A stretch of 15,508 bases of DNA from Oscillospiraceae bacterium (GCA_022792755.1 JAAWBP010000145.1:1-15508); one strand, 5' to 3'. Positions 1 through 7,137 are shown, numbered from the stretch's first letter. Numbers and translations are program-made. Notes: generated from the sequence alone by a model not told the origin.

Positions 1-2
1 AT

Positions 3-272
3 TATGAGACCCTCCTGTCCGAAGGGGAATTTTTGCAGGTGGTGTCGGCCGCGATCTCGGATTACCGGGAGCCGTTTCCCGGTGCGCGGGAGCGTTTGAT
101 CAACGGGATGGAGATCATCCTGACCTATTACGCTTCGGCCATTGTAAAAAAGCGGGCGGATCAGCTCTGTGAAGCGGTTTTGCAGAAGCCTCCGCTTTTA
201 AAAGAAGAAACGCCCGGCGGAGGGCCGGCGCTGGAGAAGGAGGAAGAAAACGATGCTGGCTTGGTGGAATAG
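3..272 (+). CDS. 3' end of an unidentified gene (partial, cut by window start)
   Basis: An open frame is already running at the window edge and stops at 270-272, so only the last 89 codons or so are visible and the true start lies upstream. The visible part is amphipathic and probably helical (around ..LINGMEIILTYYASAIVKK..), ending in an acidic, proline- and glycine-rich tail (KEETPGGGPALEKEEEND). I do not recognise a family and see no catalytic motif. Its 3' end overlaps the start of the NfeD-like gene by 20 bases, and the ribosome binding site of that gene lies inside this frame, so the two are very likely translationally coupled and in one operon with the flotillin. That context hints at a membrane or envelope-stress link, but this is inference only. 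Codon usage matches the neighbours. Confidence 0.6.
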   Translation, partial: YETLLSEGEFLQVVSAAISDYREPFPGARERLINGMEIILTYYASAIVKKRADQLCEAVLQKPPLLKEETPGGGPALEKEEENDAGLVE

Positions 273-966
273 CTTGTCGATCTTGGAGCAGGTTTTTGCT
301 TGTATCGCGATTGCGGCGACGGTGGTGCTGGTCATCCAGTCCCTCCTGCTGCTCTTCGGCATCGGGTTCGGCGGCGGTGAAGCGGATGCAGGAAGCCTCG
401 ACGGAGGGACCGACATTGATACGGACTTTGACACAGATTTCGATGCGGATTTCGATGCCGCATTCGACGGGGACGCCGGCGCAGATTTCCATGATGCAGC
501 GGCAGACGGCGGCAGCGGACTGACCCTTTTCACCGTCCGCGGGCTGGTTGCGTTTTTCACAGTCGGCGGCTGGACGGGGCTGGCACTCGTCAAATACACC
601 GGACCGGTCTGGGCGGTCGTCATCGCCTTCGTCGCCGGCGCCGCGGCGCTGGTCGGCGTAGCATACATGTTCAAGGCGGCTTTAAAGCTTCAAGATAAAG
701 GAAACCTTGATATTCGGAACGCAGTGGGGAAAACTGGGAAGGTCTACCTTCCCGTCCCGCCGATGGAAGGGGGCCAGGGAAAGGTAACCGTTATGGTTCA
801 GGAGCGTCTGATCGAGTTGGACGCAGTCACAAAGGAAGCGCAGCTCCTCAAAACCGGCTCTTTGGTTCGCGTCTGCGGCGTTGTAGACGGGCAGACGGTT
901 TTAGTGGGGCTGCCGGATGAAGGAACGAAGAACAGAGGGGGTATTTCTCAATGGATCCAATCATAG
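253..966 (+). CDS. NfeD-like membrane protein, flotillin partner
   Basis: This 237-residue protein fits the NfeD1b type, the membrane partner encoded next to bacterial flotillins (YuaF beside FloT in Bacillus subtilis). A hydrophobic helix covers about residues 12-38. It is followed by a strongly acidic linker at about 50-86 with alternating Asp-Phe/Asp-Thr units (D-x-D-F), then two more hydrophobic helices at about 90-112 and 116-142. A soluble beta-rich domain at about 155-222 carries the AVGKTGKV..G.V.V pattern of the NfeD OB fold. No ClpP-like Ser protease domain is present, so it is the short class. The start at 253 is preceded by AAGGAGG at good spacing. Its last 16 bases overlap the flotillin start. 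The family is thought to act in flotillin-rich membrane microdomains. The Asp-rich linker is longer and more repetitive than I would expect in the family. Confidence 0.85.
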   Translation: MLAWWNSLSILEQVFACIAIAATVVLVIQSLLLLFGIGFGGGEADAGSLDGGTDIDTDFDTDFDADFDAAFDGDAGADFHDAAADGGSGLTLFTVRGLVAFFTVGGWTGLALVKYTGPVWAVVIAFVAGAAALVGVAYMFKAALKLQDKGNLDIRNAVGKTGKVYLPVPPMEGGQGKVTVMVQERLIELDAVTKEAQLLKTGSLVRVCGVVDGQTVLVGLPDEGTKNRGGISQWIQS

Positions 967-2351
967 TCATTTTAGTTTCGGTCATTGCCGTCCTGGTTCT
1001 GACCACGCTGATCGTCATCCTTTCGCGTTACCGCAAATGCCCGTCCGACAAAATCCTGGTGGTTTACGGCAAGGTGGGCTCCAACAAGGACGGCACCTAT
1101 CGCAGTGCCAAGTGCATCCACGGCGGCGCAGCGTTCATCATGCCGGTCGTTCAGGCCTACGAATATCTGGACTTGACCCCGCTTTCAATCTCAGTTGATC
1201 TGAAAAACGCCCTGTCGAAGCAGAATATCCGCATCGACGTCCCCTCCCGTTTTACCGTCGGCATCTCGGTGGAGCCGGGCGTCATGCAGAACGCGGCGGA
1301 GCGGCTGCTCGGTTTGAAGCTGGCCGAAATCCAGGAACTCGCGAAGGATATCATCTTCGGGCAGCTTCGTTTGGTCATCGCGACGATGGAGATCGAGGAG
1401 ATCAACACCGACCGTGACAAATTCCTTGCCGCCGTGTCGAACAACGTCGAGTCGGAGCTCAAAAAGATCGGCCTGCGGCTGATCAACGTCAATGTCACCG
1501 ATATCACCGACGAATCCGGCTACATCTCGGCCCTCGGTAAAGAAGCAGCTGCCAAAGCCATCAACGACGCGAAAATCTCGGTCGCAGAGGCCGACCGTTC
1601 CGGTGCCATCGGTGAGGCGAACGCCCACCGCGAGCAGAGGGTTCAGGTCTCGATGGCCGATTCTGAAGCGATCAAGGGTGAAAACGAAGCGAAAGCGCAG
1701 ATCGCCGAATCGAATGCGACCTTGACTGAGAAATCCGCAGAGGCCAGACGCCGCGCAACCGCCGCAGAAAAGATCCAAGCTGCCCGCGCTTTGCAGGAGG
1801 CTTATGTCGCCGAGCAGGAGGCTGAAAGGGCCCGTTCTGCCCGTGAGCAGGCCACCTTGGAGGCGGACGTCATCGTCAAGACCGAAATTGAGAAACGTAA
1901 AATCGAGCTGGAGGCCGAGGCGGAAGCTGAGCAGATCCGCCGCCGGGCAAAGGGTGAAGCGGATGCGATCTACGCCAAGATGGAGGCAGAGGCCCGCGGC
2001 GTTCAGGAGATGCTGACCAAGCAGGCCACCGGTCTGTCTCAGATCGTTTCGGCGGCCGGCGGCAGTGCAAACGACGCCATGAAGCTGATGATCGCCGACA
2101 AGCTCGAGGCTCTGGTCAAGACCCAGGTCGAAGCGATCCAGAACCTCAAGATCGACAAGGTCACCGTCTGGGACAGCATGGGCGGAAAAGAAGGCGGTTC
2201 CACCACCGCGAATTTCCTCTCCGGCATGCTCAAATCGATCCCGCCGATGAACGAGCTGTTTGAGATGGCCGGGATGGAGCTCCCGGAATTCCTCGGGAAA
2301 AACGCGGAGAAAAAGGGAATCGCAGAGAGTGCCCCCGCCGAAGAGGAATAA
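951..2351 (+). CDS. floT: Flotillin family protein (SPFH/band 7 domain)
   Basis: A 466-residue flotillin, a membrane-associated scaffold that oligomerises in functional membrane microdomains. Residues 4-25 form a hydrophobic hairpin or membrane anchor. The SPFH/band-7 domain runs from about 28 to 205 (..KCPSDKILVVYGKVG.. at its start). It is followed by a long Ala/Glu-rich coiled coil at about 205-355, with repeated EA, AEAE and KGEADA units typical of flotillins. The C-terminal part (about 360-440) holds the GLSQIV..G motif and an ..AIQNLKIDKVTVWDS.. segment also common in the family. Length is close to the 509 residues of B. subtilis FloT. The start is supported by AGAGGGGG about nine bases upstream. 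It overlaps the nfeD-like gene, and the operon ends at the hairpin at 2382. The symbol is by homology class and not proven orthology. Confidence 0.93.
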   Translation: MDPIIVILVSVIAVLVLTTLIVILSRYRKCPSDKILVVYGKVGSNKDGTYRSAKCIHGGAAFIMPVVQAYEYLDLTPLSISVDLKNALSKQNIRIDVPSRFTVGISVEPGVMQNAAERLLGLKLAEIQELAKDIIFGQLRLVIATMEIEEINTDRDKFLAAVSNNVESELKKIGLRLINVNVTDITDESGYISALGKEAAAKAINDAKISVAEADRSGAIGEANAHREQRVQVSMADSEAIKGENEAKAQIAESNATLTEKSAEARRRATAAEKIQAARALQEAYVAEQEAERARSAREQATLEADVIVKTEIEKRKIELEAEAEAEQIRRRAKGEADAIYAKMEAEARGVQEMLTKQATGLSQIVSAAGGSANDAMKLMIADKLEALVKTQVEAIQNLKIDKVTVWDSMGGKEGGSTTANFLSGMLKSIPPMNELFEMAGMELPEFLGKNAEKKGIAESAPAEEE

Positions 2352-2381
2352 TCATCCTCACAAAGAGTGAAGCAGCTGCCA

Positions 2382-2418
2382 AATATCCCCCGGATAAGAC
2401 ATCCGGGGGATATTCTTT
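2382..2418 (+). terminator. Rho-independent terminator after the flotillin operon
   Basis: A perfect 14-bp stem (2382-2395 with 2401-2414) closes on a 5-base loop, AAGAC, and is followed by CTTT and an A/T-rich stretch. It lies 30 bases after the flotillin stop codon and separates that operon from the lipoprotein gene. The T tract is short, but the stem is long and GC-rich in its core. Confidence 0.85.
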
Positions 2419-2453
2419 AAATTGTATGTTTGTAAAAATTATACAATTTGTAA
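2419..2453. repeat. Upstream copy of paired inverted repeat AAATTGTAT-N13-ATACAATTT
   Basis: AAATTGTAT (2419-2427) is repeated in inverted form as ATACAATTT (2441-2449), with 13 bases between. A further TTGTAA half-site follows at 2448-2453. It sits 24-58 bases before the lipoprotein start, where a promoter and operator would be expected; TATACA/TACAAT inside it could serve as a -10. The same arrangement recurs just after the gene at 3108-3144. A regulator-binding site is one reading, and a small repeat family is another. Confidence 0.6.
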
Positions 2454-2476
2454 ATTAAAATAGAAGGGAGACGTTT

Positions 2477-3118
2477 ATGAGAAAAGCAAGAATACTGCTG
2501 TCCGCACTGGTTCTGGCCGGGAGCGTCGGCCTTTTCAGCGGATGTTCCCACCCTTCAGACGAGGAGCTCACAGACGCAAAGCCGGTGATCTACCTATACC
2601 CGGAACAGGAAACGGAGGTCACCGTCAGGCTCGACTACAGCGGGCGGCTCACCACCACCTACCCTGTCTATGGGGAGGGCTGGGAAGTCACGGCAATGCC
2701 GGACGGGACGCTGACCAACAAACGGGACGGCCGGGAATACGCCTATCTGTTCTGGGAGGGGAAATCCAAGGCAAACTACGATCTTTCCAAAGGGTTTGTT
2801 GTCAAAGGGGAGGAGACCCGGGAATTTTTGCAGGAAATCCTGCCGAAACTCGGTTTGATCCCGAAGGAATACAACGATTTCATCGTCTACTGGCTCCCTA
2901 GGATGGAGCACAACCCTTATAATTTGATTACCTTCCAGACCAGCCGCTACACCGAAAGCGCAAAGCTCACCGTCACGCCGGAGCCGGACAGCCTTTTGCG
3001 GGTTTTTATGGCCTACCGCCCGCTGTCCGCCCCGGTCGAGATCGAGCCTCCTGTGATCGAGCCTTTTGAGCGGAACGGCTTTACCATCATCGAGTGGGGC
3101 GGTTGTGAAATTGTATAA
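2477..3118 (+). CDS. Predicted lipoprotein of unknown function
   Basis: The 213-residue product begins with a classical lipoprotein signal: MRKAR, a hydrophobic core at residues 7-19, then FSGC with the lipid-accepting Cys at 23. It should be anchored on the outer face of the membrane. The mature part is about 190 residues with no further hydrophobic segment. It holds a KPVIYLYPE motif near residue 35, a TYPVYGEGWEV segment near 62, GREYAYLFWEG near 86 and a closing FTIIEWGGCEIV. This combination recalls a widespread uncharacterised clostridial exported family; I cannot name a domain or reaction. The start is clear, with AAGGGAG seven bases upstream. It is a single-gene unit between two terminators. 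Its final codons (..EIV-stop) are part of the downstream inverted repeat, so that repeat overlaps the coding end. Confidence 0.8.
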   Translation: MRKARILLSALVLAGSVGLFSGCSHPSDEELTDAKPVIYLYPEQETEVTVRLDYSGRLTTTYPVYGEGWEVTAMPDGTLTNKRDGREYAYLFWEGKSKANYDLSKGFVVKGEETREFLQEILPKLGLIPKEYNDFIVYWLPRMEHNPYNLITFQTSRYTESAKLTVTPEPDSLLRVFMAYRPLSAPVEIEPPVIEPFERNGFTIIEWGGCEIV

Positions 3119-3144
3119 TCAATCGAATAATATACAATTTGTAT
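3108..3144. repeat. Downstream copy of the paired inverted repeat
   Basis: AAATTGTATA (3108-3117) and TATACAATTT (3131-3140) are perfect inverted arms with a 13-base spacer. An extra TTGTAT follows at 3139-3144, giving a second dyad, ATACAA-T-TTGTAT (3132-3144). The 13-mer TATACAATTTGTA is shared exactly with 2440-2452 on the other side of the lipoprotein gene. The left arm overlaps the last codons and stop of that gene. Confidence 0.6.
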
Positions 3145-3218
3145 TTTGATTGACTCAATAATTATAGCGATCGAACGCTTACCACCCCGTCCAAGGCTAG
3201 TACGGTCTTTCCAAAATG

Positions 3219-3258
3219 ACAAGCCCGCCGAAAGTTTCCCGGCGGGCTTGTTGTTTAT
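3219..3258. terminator. Bidirectional terminator between lipoprotein and GH4 genes
   Basis: A perfect 12-bp stem (3219-3230 with 3240-3251) closes on a 9-base loop. On the plus strand it is followed by TGTTTATTT, and on the minus strand by TCATTTTGG. It lies between two convergent genes (stops at 3118 and 3332), so it can end transcription from both sides. The interval 3145-3218 holds nothing else I can identify. Confidence 0.75.
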
Positions 3259-3331
3259 TTGATCCAGTTGGAAGAGAATAGACATGTTTAGATCATCGGA
3301 CTGCCTGCCCTCGTCGGGGGAAACGGCCGGT

Positions 3332-4672
3332 TTACCGGTAAGAGGGCAGCCAGCTTCCGTGTGCTTCGATGAGATCGTCCACCAGCTTGACGATCGTATC
3401 CGGATCCAGCTCGCTGCCGGTGTGGGGATCCAGCATGGCAGCCTGATAGATGTGCTCTTTCTTTCCGGTCACGGCGGCTTCGATGGTCAAAAGCTGTACG
3501 TTGATGTTGGTCTGGTTCATCGCGGCGCACTGCACCGGGAGCCGGCCCACCCGGCAGGGATGTACCCCCATCCCGTCAACCAGACAGGGAACCTCAACGC
3601 AGGCATCGGCGGGCAGGTTTTCGATCAGATGCCCGGTGTTCAGGACATTGCCGCCGATTTGGTAGGGATTCCCGGTGACCACCGCCTCCATGATATAGGA
3701 GGCGTACTCCTTGGAGCGTTCGTGATCCAGCTTTTTGGAGCTGCGCAGCTCGTCCCGCTCCTTTGCCCACCCTTCGATCTGGGAGACACAGCGGCGGGGA
3801 TATTCATCTAGCGGGATGTTGTACCGCTCGATCAGCTCGGGGTATTTCGACTTGATGTAGAACATGTTGTATTCCGCATTGTGTTCGCTCGACTCGGTGC
3901 AATAGTACCCGAAGCGGTCGATATAATCCAGGCGAACCATGTCGTTGTGCTTTTCCGCCCCGTCGGCCAGCGCAGCCAGATTTTTTTCACGGGCGCGGCG
4001 GCGGATTTCGGGGTAAAGGTCGACGCCGTCCTTGTTCTTGATTTCGAGGAGCCAGCCCATATGGTTGATCCCGGCGATCAGTTCCTTCCGCCCTGGGAGC
4101 TGATCCTCCATCCCCAGCTCCCGGAGCAGCGTTTCGGAGCAGACCTGGACACTGTGGCACAGCCCCACCGTCCGGACGCCGGTGTACCGCTGCATATAGC
4201 CGGTCAGCATTGCCATCGGATTGGTGTAGTTAAGGAAGAGCGCATCCGGGCAGACCTCCTCCATCTCCCTGGCGAAATCCTGCAAAACCGGGATGGTGCG
4301 GAGGGTGCGCATAATCCCGCCGATCCCCAGCGTGTCGCCGATCGTCTGGCGCAGGCCGTACTTTTTCGGCACCTCGAAGTCGATGATGGTGCAGGGATCG
4401 TACAGCCCGACCTGGATGGCGTCCACGACAAACTGCGCCCCACGCAGGGCCTCCCTGCGGTTTTCGACCCCTAGATAGGCCGTCACCTTTCCATGCCCGC
4501 CCTTGGTTTCATTCATGGCGGAGATGATCTCCCGGCTTTCCTCCAGCCGGACGGGGTCGATATCGTACAGGGCGAATTCCCAGTCCTTCAGCGCATCGCT
4601 GCACATGCAGTCTCCCAAAACATTCCGGACAAAGACGGTGCTTCCCGCACCCATGAACGTAATCTTATTCAA
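3332..4672 (-). CDS. melA: GH4 glycosidase, alpha-galactosidase (MelA-like)
   Basis: A family-4 glycoside hydrolase of 446 residues, close to the 451 of E. coli MelA. These cytoplasmic enzymes need NAD+ and Mn2+ and cleave glycosides by an oxidation-elimination-addition route. The Rossmann nucleotide-binding motif GAGSTVF is at 8-14, the NPMA motif at 151-154, the metal-binding CHSVQ at 172-176 and NHM at 203-205. The CHSVQ and GINHM pattern is that of the MelA branch and not of 6-phospho-beta-glucosidases, so alpha-galactosides such as melibiose are the likely substrates. I prefer the TTG start at 4672: AGGAGG sits seven bases upstream. The longer ATG start at 4693 would place that ribosome site inside the coding sequence and has none of its own. 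The divergent AraC gene is its probable regulator, as with melR-melA. No transporter gene is adjacent. Confidence 0.88.
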   Translation of the reverse strand: MNKITFMGAGSTVFVRNVLGDCMCSDALKDWEFALYDIDPVRLEESREIISAMNETKGGHGKVTAYLGVENRREALRGAQFVVDAIQVGLYDPCTIIDFEVPKKYGLRQTIGDTLGIGGIMRTLRTIPVLQDFAREMEEVCPDALFLNYTNPMAMLTGYMQRYTGVRTVGLCHSVQVCSETLLRELGMEDQLPGRKELIAGINHMGWLLEIKNKDGVDLYPEIRRRAREKNLAALADGAEKHNDMVRLDYIDRFGYYCTESSEHNAEYNMFYIKSKYPELIERYNIPLDEYPRRCVSQIEGWAKERDELRSSKKLDHERSKEYASYIMEAVVTGNPYQIGGNVLNTGHLIENLPADACVEVPCLVDGMGVHPCRVGRLPVQCAAMNQTNINVQLLTIEAAVTGKKEHIYQAAMLDPHTGSELDPDTIVKLVDDLIEAHGSWLPSYR

Positions 4673-4693
4673 AACAAAACCTCCTCTTTTCAT

Positions 4694-4712
4694 TTCCCCA
4701 GTTTTAGGGGAA
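4694..4712 (-). promoter_or_regulatory. Hairpin in the GH4 leader just before its ribosome site
   Basis: TTCCCC and GGGGAA (4694-4699 and 4707-4712 in plus coordinates) form a 6-bp stem with a 7-base loop, immediately upstream of the AGAGGAGG ribosome site of the GH4 gene. Upstream on the minus strand, TATGATCATAAT (about 4716-4730) could contain a -10, but I see no good -35. A role in translation control is speculative. Confidence 0.3.
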
Positions 4713-4774
4713 CACTTTTATTATGATCATACTCCCCTTTGAGAGAAACAGGTATTGCATGATGTGGGGTTTAT

Positions 4775-5000
4775 TTGGTAAAATGTTGGCAGTGTGAATT
4801 TTTCAGTGGAGTGCCTCTGCTGTCAAACGCGATCCGTGGCCGGGCTGGTCAATCACGATCCGCAGGCTGTACAAATTTTGTGGGTTCGTAACCCGCGAGG
4901 CACGTTGCAGCTGCTTTATCTTAGTCGCCTCGCAGGTCAATCAGCTTTTTAACTGGTAAAATCTTAGGGTGCGGATTGGCCTGCCCGGCCACGGGCGCGC
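4775..5000 (+). repeat. Composite hairpin repeat, locus A
   Basis: This fills most of the gap between the GH4 and AraC genes. In order it holds: a diverged block GGTAAAATGTT..GTGTGAATT (4777-4800); a cap hairpin (4804-4822, paired partly through G-T wobbles); a CAAACGCGATCC block; a GTAACCC block; an arm hairpin with GCGAGGC at 4895-4901 and GCCTCGC at 4927-4933; CTGGTAAAATCTTAGGGTGCGGATTGGCC split over 4953-4981; and a GCCCG-GCCA-CGGGC hairpin (4983-4996). The same modules in the same order occur at loci B and C. I see no open frame in it. It ends about 12 bases before the AraC ribosome site, so it must form part of that leader or carry the promoter. Confidence 0.8.
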
Positions 5001-5024
5001 TTCAGACAGGAAAGGAACCGTTTC

Positions 5025-5864
5025 ATGGAAAAAACGATCTTTTTGACAAACCGGCATTGGAAGGAGATCAATCCCGTCGACTGCGGATGGGAAAAGTGCA
5101 GCCCCCGCCATTCCTTCGGGCCGGCGACACGCTTTTACTGGCTTTTGCATTATGTCGTGCAGGGGAGCGGCATTTTAAAAAGCGATGAAACCGTTTATCC
5201 CGTGCGGGCAGGGCAGATCTTCGTCATACGGCCCTTTGAGCGCACCTATTACGAGGCGGACGCACAGACCCCCTGGGAATACATCTGGGTCGGTTTTACC
5301 GCCGGGATCGACCTGCCGGAATGCCTCTGCCGGGAACGCGTCGTCAGCGCCTCCCGCTGCGGCAGGATTTTCAGCTCGATGCTGGAGGCGGAGGAGATGA
5401 GGGACGGGCGGGAGCTCTATCTCTGCGGCAAGATCTACCAGCTCATGGCGCAGCTGTCGGAAGGGCAGGGCAGCGAAGGGGATTATGTGGAACAGGCCAA
5501 GACTTACCTGGAGAGCAATTACATGCGGGAGCTCTCGATCCTGGAGCTGGCGGAAAAGCTAAACCTGAACCGCTCCTATTTCAGCACCCTGTTCCGACAG
5601 AAAACGGGAAAATCCCCCCAGCAGTACCTGACTGATTACCGGATGAAGAAAGCCTGCCAGCTGATGACAGAGCACCATTACACGCCGGGGGAAGCGGCCC
5701 TTTCCACTGGATATCCCGATATCTTCAGCTTTTCCCGGATGTTCAAACGGCAGTTCGGCATATCCCCCCGGGGCTATCTGGAGCGCCTGTGCCCAGACCA
5801 GGCGCGGGGAGCCCCCGCTGAACAAACGCGGCGGAGTGCCTCCGCTGTCAATCGCGATCCATAA
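5025..5864 (+). CDS. AraC family transcriptional regulator
   Basis: A 279-residue AraC/XylS-type regulator. The N-terminal half (about 10-135) has a cupin-like sensor fold with the ..VVQGSGIL..VRAGQIFVIRPFE.. pattern of sugar-responsive members. The C-terminal half (about 153-255) carries the double helix-turn-helix: LAEKLNLNRSYFSTLFRQKTGKSP for the first unit and the FSRMFKRQFGISPRGY signature at about 236-251 for the second. It is divergent from the GH4 gene, the usual arrangement for a local activator of alpha-galactoside use. The start has AGGAA upstream and fits the domain boundary. The last 11 residues (RRSASAVNRDP, from codon 269) and the stop codon lie inside repeat locus B. The original C terminus has therefore probably been replaced or extended by the repeat, beyond the conserved domain. 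Confidence 0.9.
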   Translation: MEKTIFLTNRHWKEINPVDCGWEKCSPRHSFGPATRFYWLLHYVVQGSGILKSDETVYPVRAGQIFVIRPFERTYYEADAQTPWEYIWVGFTAGIDLPECLCRERVVSASRCGRIFSSMLEAEEMRDGRELYLCGKIYQLMAQLSEGQGSEGDYVEQAKTYLESNYMRELSILELAEKLNLNRSYFSTLFRQKTGKSPQQYLTDYRMKKACQLMTEHHYTPGEAALSTGYPDIFSFSRMFKRQFGISPRGYLERLCPDQARGAPAEQTRRSASAVNRDP

Positions 5865-6120
5865 GTTGCTCTGAGATTAAGACTGGTAACCCGCGCGGCA
5901 CGTAGTTTATACAAGGCATCTCGCAGGGCGGAGTACCTCCGCAGGCAAATGCGATTCACAGGTAGTGCGAATAACAGTGTTGGTAACCCGCTCGGTGCGC
6001 CGTGCTTGCTTTATCATAAGCGCCTCGCAGGATAAAAATTTAGAGGCTGGCAAAACGTTTGGGTGCGTATTGTCCCGCCGAGGTCACTCGGCGCGGAGGC
6101 ACTCCGCTAAAATACGTTTC
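5829..6120 (+). repeat. Composite hairpin repeat, locus B (two tandem units)
   Basis: Unit 1 starts with the cap hairpin GCGGAG-TGC-CTCCGC (5831-5845), then TGTCAATCGCGATCC, GGTAACCCGCG and a degenerate arm up to TCTCGCAGGG (about 5927). Unit 2 starts with GCGGAG-TAC-CTCCGC (5928-5942), then a GCGATTC block, GGTAACCCGC (5982-5991), arm end CGCCTCGCAGG (6021-6031) and GGCTGGCAAAACGTTTGGG then TGCGTATTGTCC (6046-6075). It closes with the hairpin CGCCGAG-GTCA-CTCGGCG (6076-6093) and an inverted cap hairpin GCGGAG-GCA-CTCCGC (6093-6107). It fills the gap between AraC and the DUF1624 gene and overlaps the AraC stop. The arm hairpins of both units have mismatches, so this locus looks older than locus C. 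Confidence 0.8.
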
Positions 6121-6147
6121 AAAATAAAGATGAAAGCTGGTTGGTTG

Positions 6148-6900
6148 ATGGAAACACAAAAAGAGCGGGTCTGGCTGATCGACGAGATCAGGGGCCTCGC
6201 AATCCTGCTGATGGTGGTCTACCACTTCTTTTACGATATCGTCGTCCTTTACGGGGTGAACATCCCCGCCTTTTACTCCCCCGCCCTGAACCTCGTCCGG
6301 GACCTCTTCGCGGGGCTGTTTATCTTCATCTCAGGCGCCGCCTGCCGCTTTTCCAGGAACAACCTAAAGCGCGGCGTCCAGTGCCTTGCCCTCGGGATGG
6401 TGATGACCTACGTGACCGCAGCCGTGATGCCGCATGAGCCGATCCTCTTTGGGATCCTCCACCTGCTGGGGGTCTGCATGCTCTTCTTTTCCTTTACCGA
6501 ACACCTTTGGGACAAGCTTCCGCTCTGGGCGGGGATCGCCGGCTGTGCCCTGTTCCTCGTACTCACCTGGAGAATGAAAGATGGGTATTTTGGGATTGCA
6601 GGGCTATTTGAGCTTCCCCACCCTGAAATCCTGCGGGAAAGCGGCCTGTTTTTCCCCTTCGGCATCATCGGGAAGGGATTCGTTTCCTCCGACTATTTCC
6701 CGCTCTTCCCCTGGCTCTTTGTCTTCCTGGCAGGAACCTTCTTCGGCGTCCCGGTCAAGGCCGGAAGGATGCCTGTCTTCTTTTACAAAAAGCATCTGCC
6801 GCCCCTTGCGTTTGTCGGACGGCACACCCTTTGGATTTACCTGCTCCATCAGCCAGTTCTGATGGGGATCTGCATAATAGTGTTCAGCATCCTCCGGTAA
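6148..6900 (+). CDS. DUF1624 / HGSNAT-type integral membrane protein
   Basis: About 250 residues with seven or so hydrophobic helices. It opens with the family signature WLIDEIRGLAILLMVVYHF at residues 9-27 and has the later conserved HLLGVCML and HTLWIYLLHQP (near the C terminus) segments. These mark the DUF1624 family, related to the catalytic domain of heparan-alpha-glucosaminide N-acetyltransferase and more broadly to acyltransferase-3 membrane enzymes. The expected role is membrane-bound acyl transfer to a sugar or envelope component, but no substrate is established. The start is chosen by homology: METQKERVWLID matches the usual short N terminus. An in-frame ATG at 6130 is possible, and neither start has a clear ribosome site. 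The same frame stays open upstream to a GTG at 5965, but that stretch is repeat locus B and is very unlikely to be translated. Transcription may come from AraC read-through. Confidence 0.82.
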   Translation: METQKERVWLIDEIRGLAILLMVVYHFFYDIVVLYGVNIPAFYSPALNLVRDLFAGLFIFISGAACRFSRNNLKRGVQCLALGMVMTYVTAAVMPHEPILFGILHLLGVCMLFFSFTEHLWDKLPLWAGIAGCALFLVLTWRMKDGYFGIAGLFELPHPEILRESGLFFPFGIIGKGFVSSDYFPLFPWLFVFLAGTFFGVPVKAGRMPVFFYKKHLPPLAFVGRHTLWIYLLHQPVLMGICIIVFSILR

Positions 6901-7000
6901 ATGGCGGATGAGAGACCTGCGGCCGCAATGATGCCTCCTGAACGCGGGATTCCCCGTATTGCCCGTTATTTGTCTGGAATAATCTCCCCTTTCGTGTAAT

Positions 7001-7036
7001 AAAACAAAAACCGCCCGCCTGTATTTTACGGCGGAC
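7001..7036 (-). terminator. Terminator for the small membrane protein gene
   Basis: On the minus strand CCGCC (7030-7034) pairs with GGCGG (7015-7019) around a partly paired 10-base loop and is followed by GCGG and TTTTTGTTTT. The U tract is strong. It lies about 100 bases after the stop of the 81-residue membrane protein gene. The rest of 6901-7137 contains short GC-rich inverted repeats (for instance CCGGT/ACCGG near 7110-7125) and no gene that I can support. Confidence 0.75.
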
Positions 7037-7137
7037 AGCTTATATGATCAGAACTGATACGCGAGTCTCGTTCCGGGATTTGACCCGCGGGCTGCCGGTT
7101 CACCCGCCGGTGTTTTACCGGCTCGGGACAGGGTGGT

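Noticed and set aside
1191..1778. 195-codon minus-strand frame inside the flotillin gene
   Set aside because: The opposite strand is clearly flotillin; this is a shadow with repetitive low-complexity translation.
3284..4474. Plus-strand frames opposite the GH4 gene
   Set aside because: The GH4 motifs are intact on the minus strand, and the plus frames have no family match or ribosome sites.
5829..6120. Insertion sequence or transposase remnant
   Set aside because: No transposase frame, target duplication or IS-type terminal repeats are visible; only hairpin modules are.
5965..6147. In-frame 5' extension of the DUF1624 gene starting from a GTG at 5965
   Set aside because: The stretch is repeat locus B with strong hairpins and has no ribosome site; the family's normal N terminus begins at about 6148.
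7037..7137. tRNA-like GGGTCAAATCCC motif on the minus strand
   Set aside because: The T-loop is one base short and no acceptor, D or anticodon arms can be formed around it.
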